From: Steroidobacteraceae bacterium | GTDB lineage: Bacteria > Pseudomonadota > Gammaproteobacteria > Steroidobacterales > Steroidobacteraceae | Assembly (NCBI GenBank): GCA_023253235.1 | Contig: JALRHE010000045.1 | Location: 1-7,010 of the forward strand | Length of the DNA stretch: 7,010 nucleotides | Reading direction: 5' to 3' | Part shown: positions 5,964 through 7,010 of the stretch, in pieces | Layout of the letters: each line of letters starts with the position of its first letter | How positions within the stretch are numbered: position 1 is the stretch's first letter | Notes under the pieces: generated by a model | What the model was told of the DNA's origin: nothing | Database searches by the model: none | Seen by the model: only the letters and a program-made list of their open reading frames with translations | Translations under genes and position numbers: made by a program

Positions 5964-7010
5964 GATGTTGTCGATGTGTCCTGTGTATTCAAAGAATTCT
6001 TCGGAGGCTGCAAAGTCTCCAGAGGCCACTGCGCTCGCGCAGCGATCCGCAAACCATCTCGCTCGCCGGCCTCGAGTCGCGCCAGGCCTGCCACGGCAAT
6101 CATGGCGGCGTTGTCGGTGCAGAACTCGAGGCGCGGATAGTACACGCGTGCGCCGCAGCGAGCCGCAGCCTTATCGAGGCGCTCTCGCAAGCGCAAATTG
6201 GCGCTGACACCGCCCGACACCACCAACGCATCGAGCCCGGTTTGCTCCAACGCCCGCACGCATTTGCCGACGAGCGTATCCACCACCGCTTCCTGCAGTG
6301 CACGAGCAATGTCAGCCTTATCGACGTCGGTCGGTTCACCGATCGCACGCACGGCGTTCAGCACCGCGGTTTTGAGGCCCGAAAAACTGAATTCGAGGCC
6401 AGGTCGATCCAGCATGGGTCGCGGGAATTCAAAGCGACCTGCCCGCCCCTGCTCGGCCAATCGAGCGAGCTCGGGGCCGCCGGGATACGGGAGCCCGAGC
6501 AACTTCGCGCTCTTGTCGAACGCCTCGCCCGCCGCATCGTCGCGAGTCTGTCCGAGCAGCGTGTAGTCGCCGACGCCGCGCGCTTCGATCAGCATCGTGT
6601 GCCCGCCGGAAACGAGCAACGCCAGATGAGGAAAGGCTGGCGGATTCGGTTCAAGTAGCGGCGCCAGCAGATGCCCCTCGAGGTGATGCACCCCGACCGT
6701 TGGCAGTTTCCAAGCGTAGGCAAGCGAACGGGCGAGCGCTGCCCCACTCAACAAAGCACCGATCAACCCAGGGCCTGCCGTGTAGGCGATACCATCGAGT
6801 TGCGCGGGCTCGGTCTTCGCCTCGGCAAGCGCTGCTTTTACGAGTGGCAGCAGACGCTGCACGTGATCGCGCGAAGCCAACTCCGGCACGACGCCGCCAT
6901 AAATTCGGTGTAACTCGACTTGCGAGAACAACTCGTGGGCCAACAAACCCTCGTCGCTGTCGAGCACGGCAGCGGCGGATTCGTCGCAGGAAGATTCGAT
7001 GGCCAGGATG
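5960..7010 (-). CDS. tsaD: tRNA threonylcarbamoyladenosine (t6A37) transferase TsaD, 5' end cut by window edge
   Basis: 349 residues are visible, starting ILAIESSCDES at the right edge. Compared with E. coli TsaD only about the first two residues are missing. TsaD (Kae1/Gcp family, ASKHA fold) transfers threonylcarbamoyl from its adenylate to A37 of ANN-decoding tRNAs, working with TsaB, TsaE and TsaC in the cytoplasm. Metal ligands are the HxxxH pair in HHLEGH (E. coli H111 and H115; the first codon is at 6683-6685) and the Asp in CTDN near the C-terminus. VPELASRDH, TAGPGLIGAL, LVSGGHT, DDAAGEAFDK and FSFSGLKTA are all present. The GTG at 6965-6967 is an internal Val, not the start. The tail after WPLETL is longer than in E. 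coli by roughly a dozen polar, Ser/Thr-rich residues (ending STTS). The stop overlaps the folB start by 4 bases, so tsaD leads the folB-folK operon as far as visible. Confidence 0.96.
   Translation of the reverse strand, partial: ILAIESSCDESAAAVLDSDEGLLAHELFSQVELHRIYGGVVPELASRDHVQRLLPLVKAALAEAKTEPAQLDGIAYTAGPGLIGALLSGAALARSLAYAWKLPTVGVHHLEGHLLAPLLEPNPPAFPHLALLVSGGHTMLIEARGVGDYTLLGQTRDDAAGEAFDKSAKLLGLPYPGGPELARLAEQGRAGRFEFPRPMLDRPGLEFSFSGLKTAVLNAVRAIGEPTDVDKADIARALQEAVVDTLVGKCVRALEQTGLDALVVSGGVSANLRLRERLDKAAARCGARVYYPRLEFCTDNAAMIAVAGLARLEAGERDGLRIAARAQWPLETLQPPKNSLNTQDTSTTS

Noticed and set aside
5964..6029. N-terminal extension of folB
   Set aside because: It overlaps the tsaD 3' end; the ATGA overlap at 5963 gives the standard DHNA aldolase N-terminus.
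6965..6967. GTG as the start of tsaD
   Set aside because: The frame continues upstream with the conserved IESSCDES strand to the window edge, so the gene is cut by the edge rather than starting there.
1..7010. Mobile elements, CRISPR repeats, tRNA/rRNA genes, riboswitches or toxin-antitoxin pairs
   Set aside because: The window is filled by eight housekeeping-type genes with at most 14 bp between them, and no repeated or RNA-gene-like segments were seen.

Overview
This is a gene-dense, G+C-rich stretch of bacterial chromosome with no mobile, CRISPR or RNA-gene content. The proteins look gammaproteobacterial. The Cca protein aligns with the E. coli enzyme almost residue for residue: the HD pair falls at H255/D256 and translation starts at GTG, as in E. 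coli. FolB and TsaD also resemble the E. coli proteins. The combination of htrA, an NDUFA9-like SDR, cca, a MidA-like methyltransferase, a pteridine reductase, folK, folB and tsaD suggests a Xanthomonadales/Nevskiales/Steroidobacter-type lineage. That placement is inference from gene order and protein style.

Left block (1-3048, + strand): the C-terminal part of a Do-family (DegQ/HtrA) periplasmic serine protease runs in from the left edge. It is followed by an NDUFA9-type NAD(P)-binding protein and by cca. The three reading frames overlap by 1 and 4 bases, so they look like one translationally coupled operon.

Middle block (3051-5062): a MidA/NDUFAF7-type methyltransferase on the minus strand and a pteridine reductase (FolM/PTR1-like) on the plus strand diverge from start codons only 11 bp apart. 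The methyltransferase converges on cca with 2 bp between stop codons. The pteridine reductase converges on folK with 14 bp between stops.

Right block (5077-7010, - strand): tsaD, folB and folK form a second tight operon (4-bp overlap, then a 5-bp gap). tsaD runs off the right edge, missing only about two N-terminal codons.

Functionally the window brings together tRNA maturation (CCA end addition, t6A37 modification), folate/pterin synthesis (FolB, FolK, pteridine reductase), envelope proteolysis (HtrA), and two proteins whose mitochondrial relatives belong to respiratory complex I (NDUFA9 fold, NDUFAF7 fold). I found no clearly undescribed system. The points most worth checking are the 11-bp divergent start junction with a -10-like CATAAT that predicts a leaderless pteridine reductase mRNA, an 8-bp perfect hairpin just inside folK, residue substitutions at conserved sites of Cca and FolK, and the pairing of two complex-I-related genes around cca. 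Every stretch is accounted for by a gene; the longest gap between genes is 14 bp.
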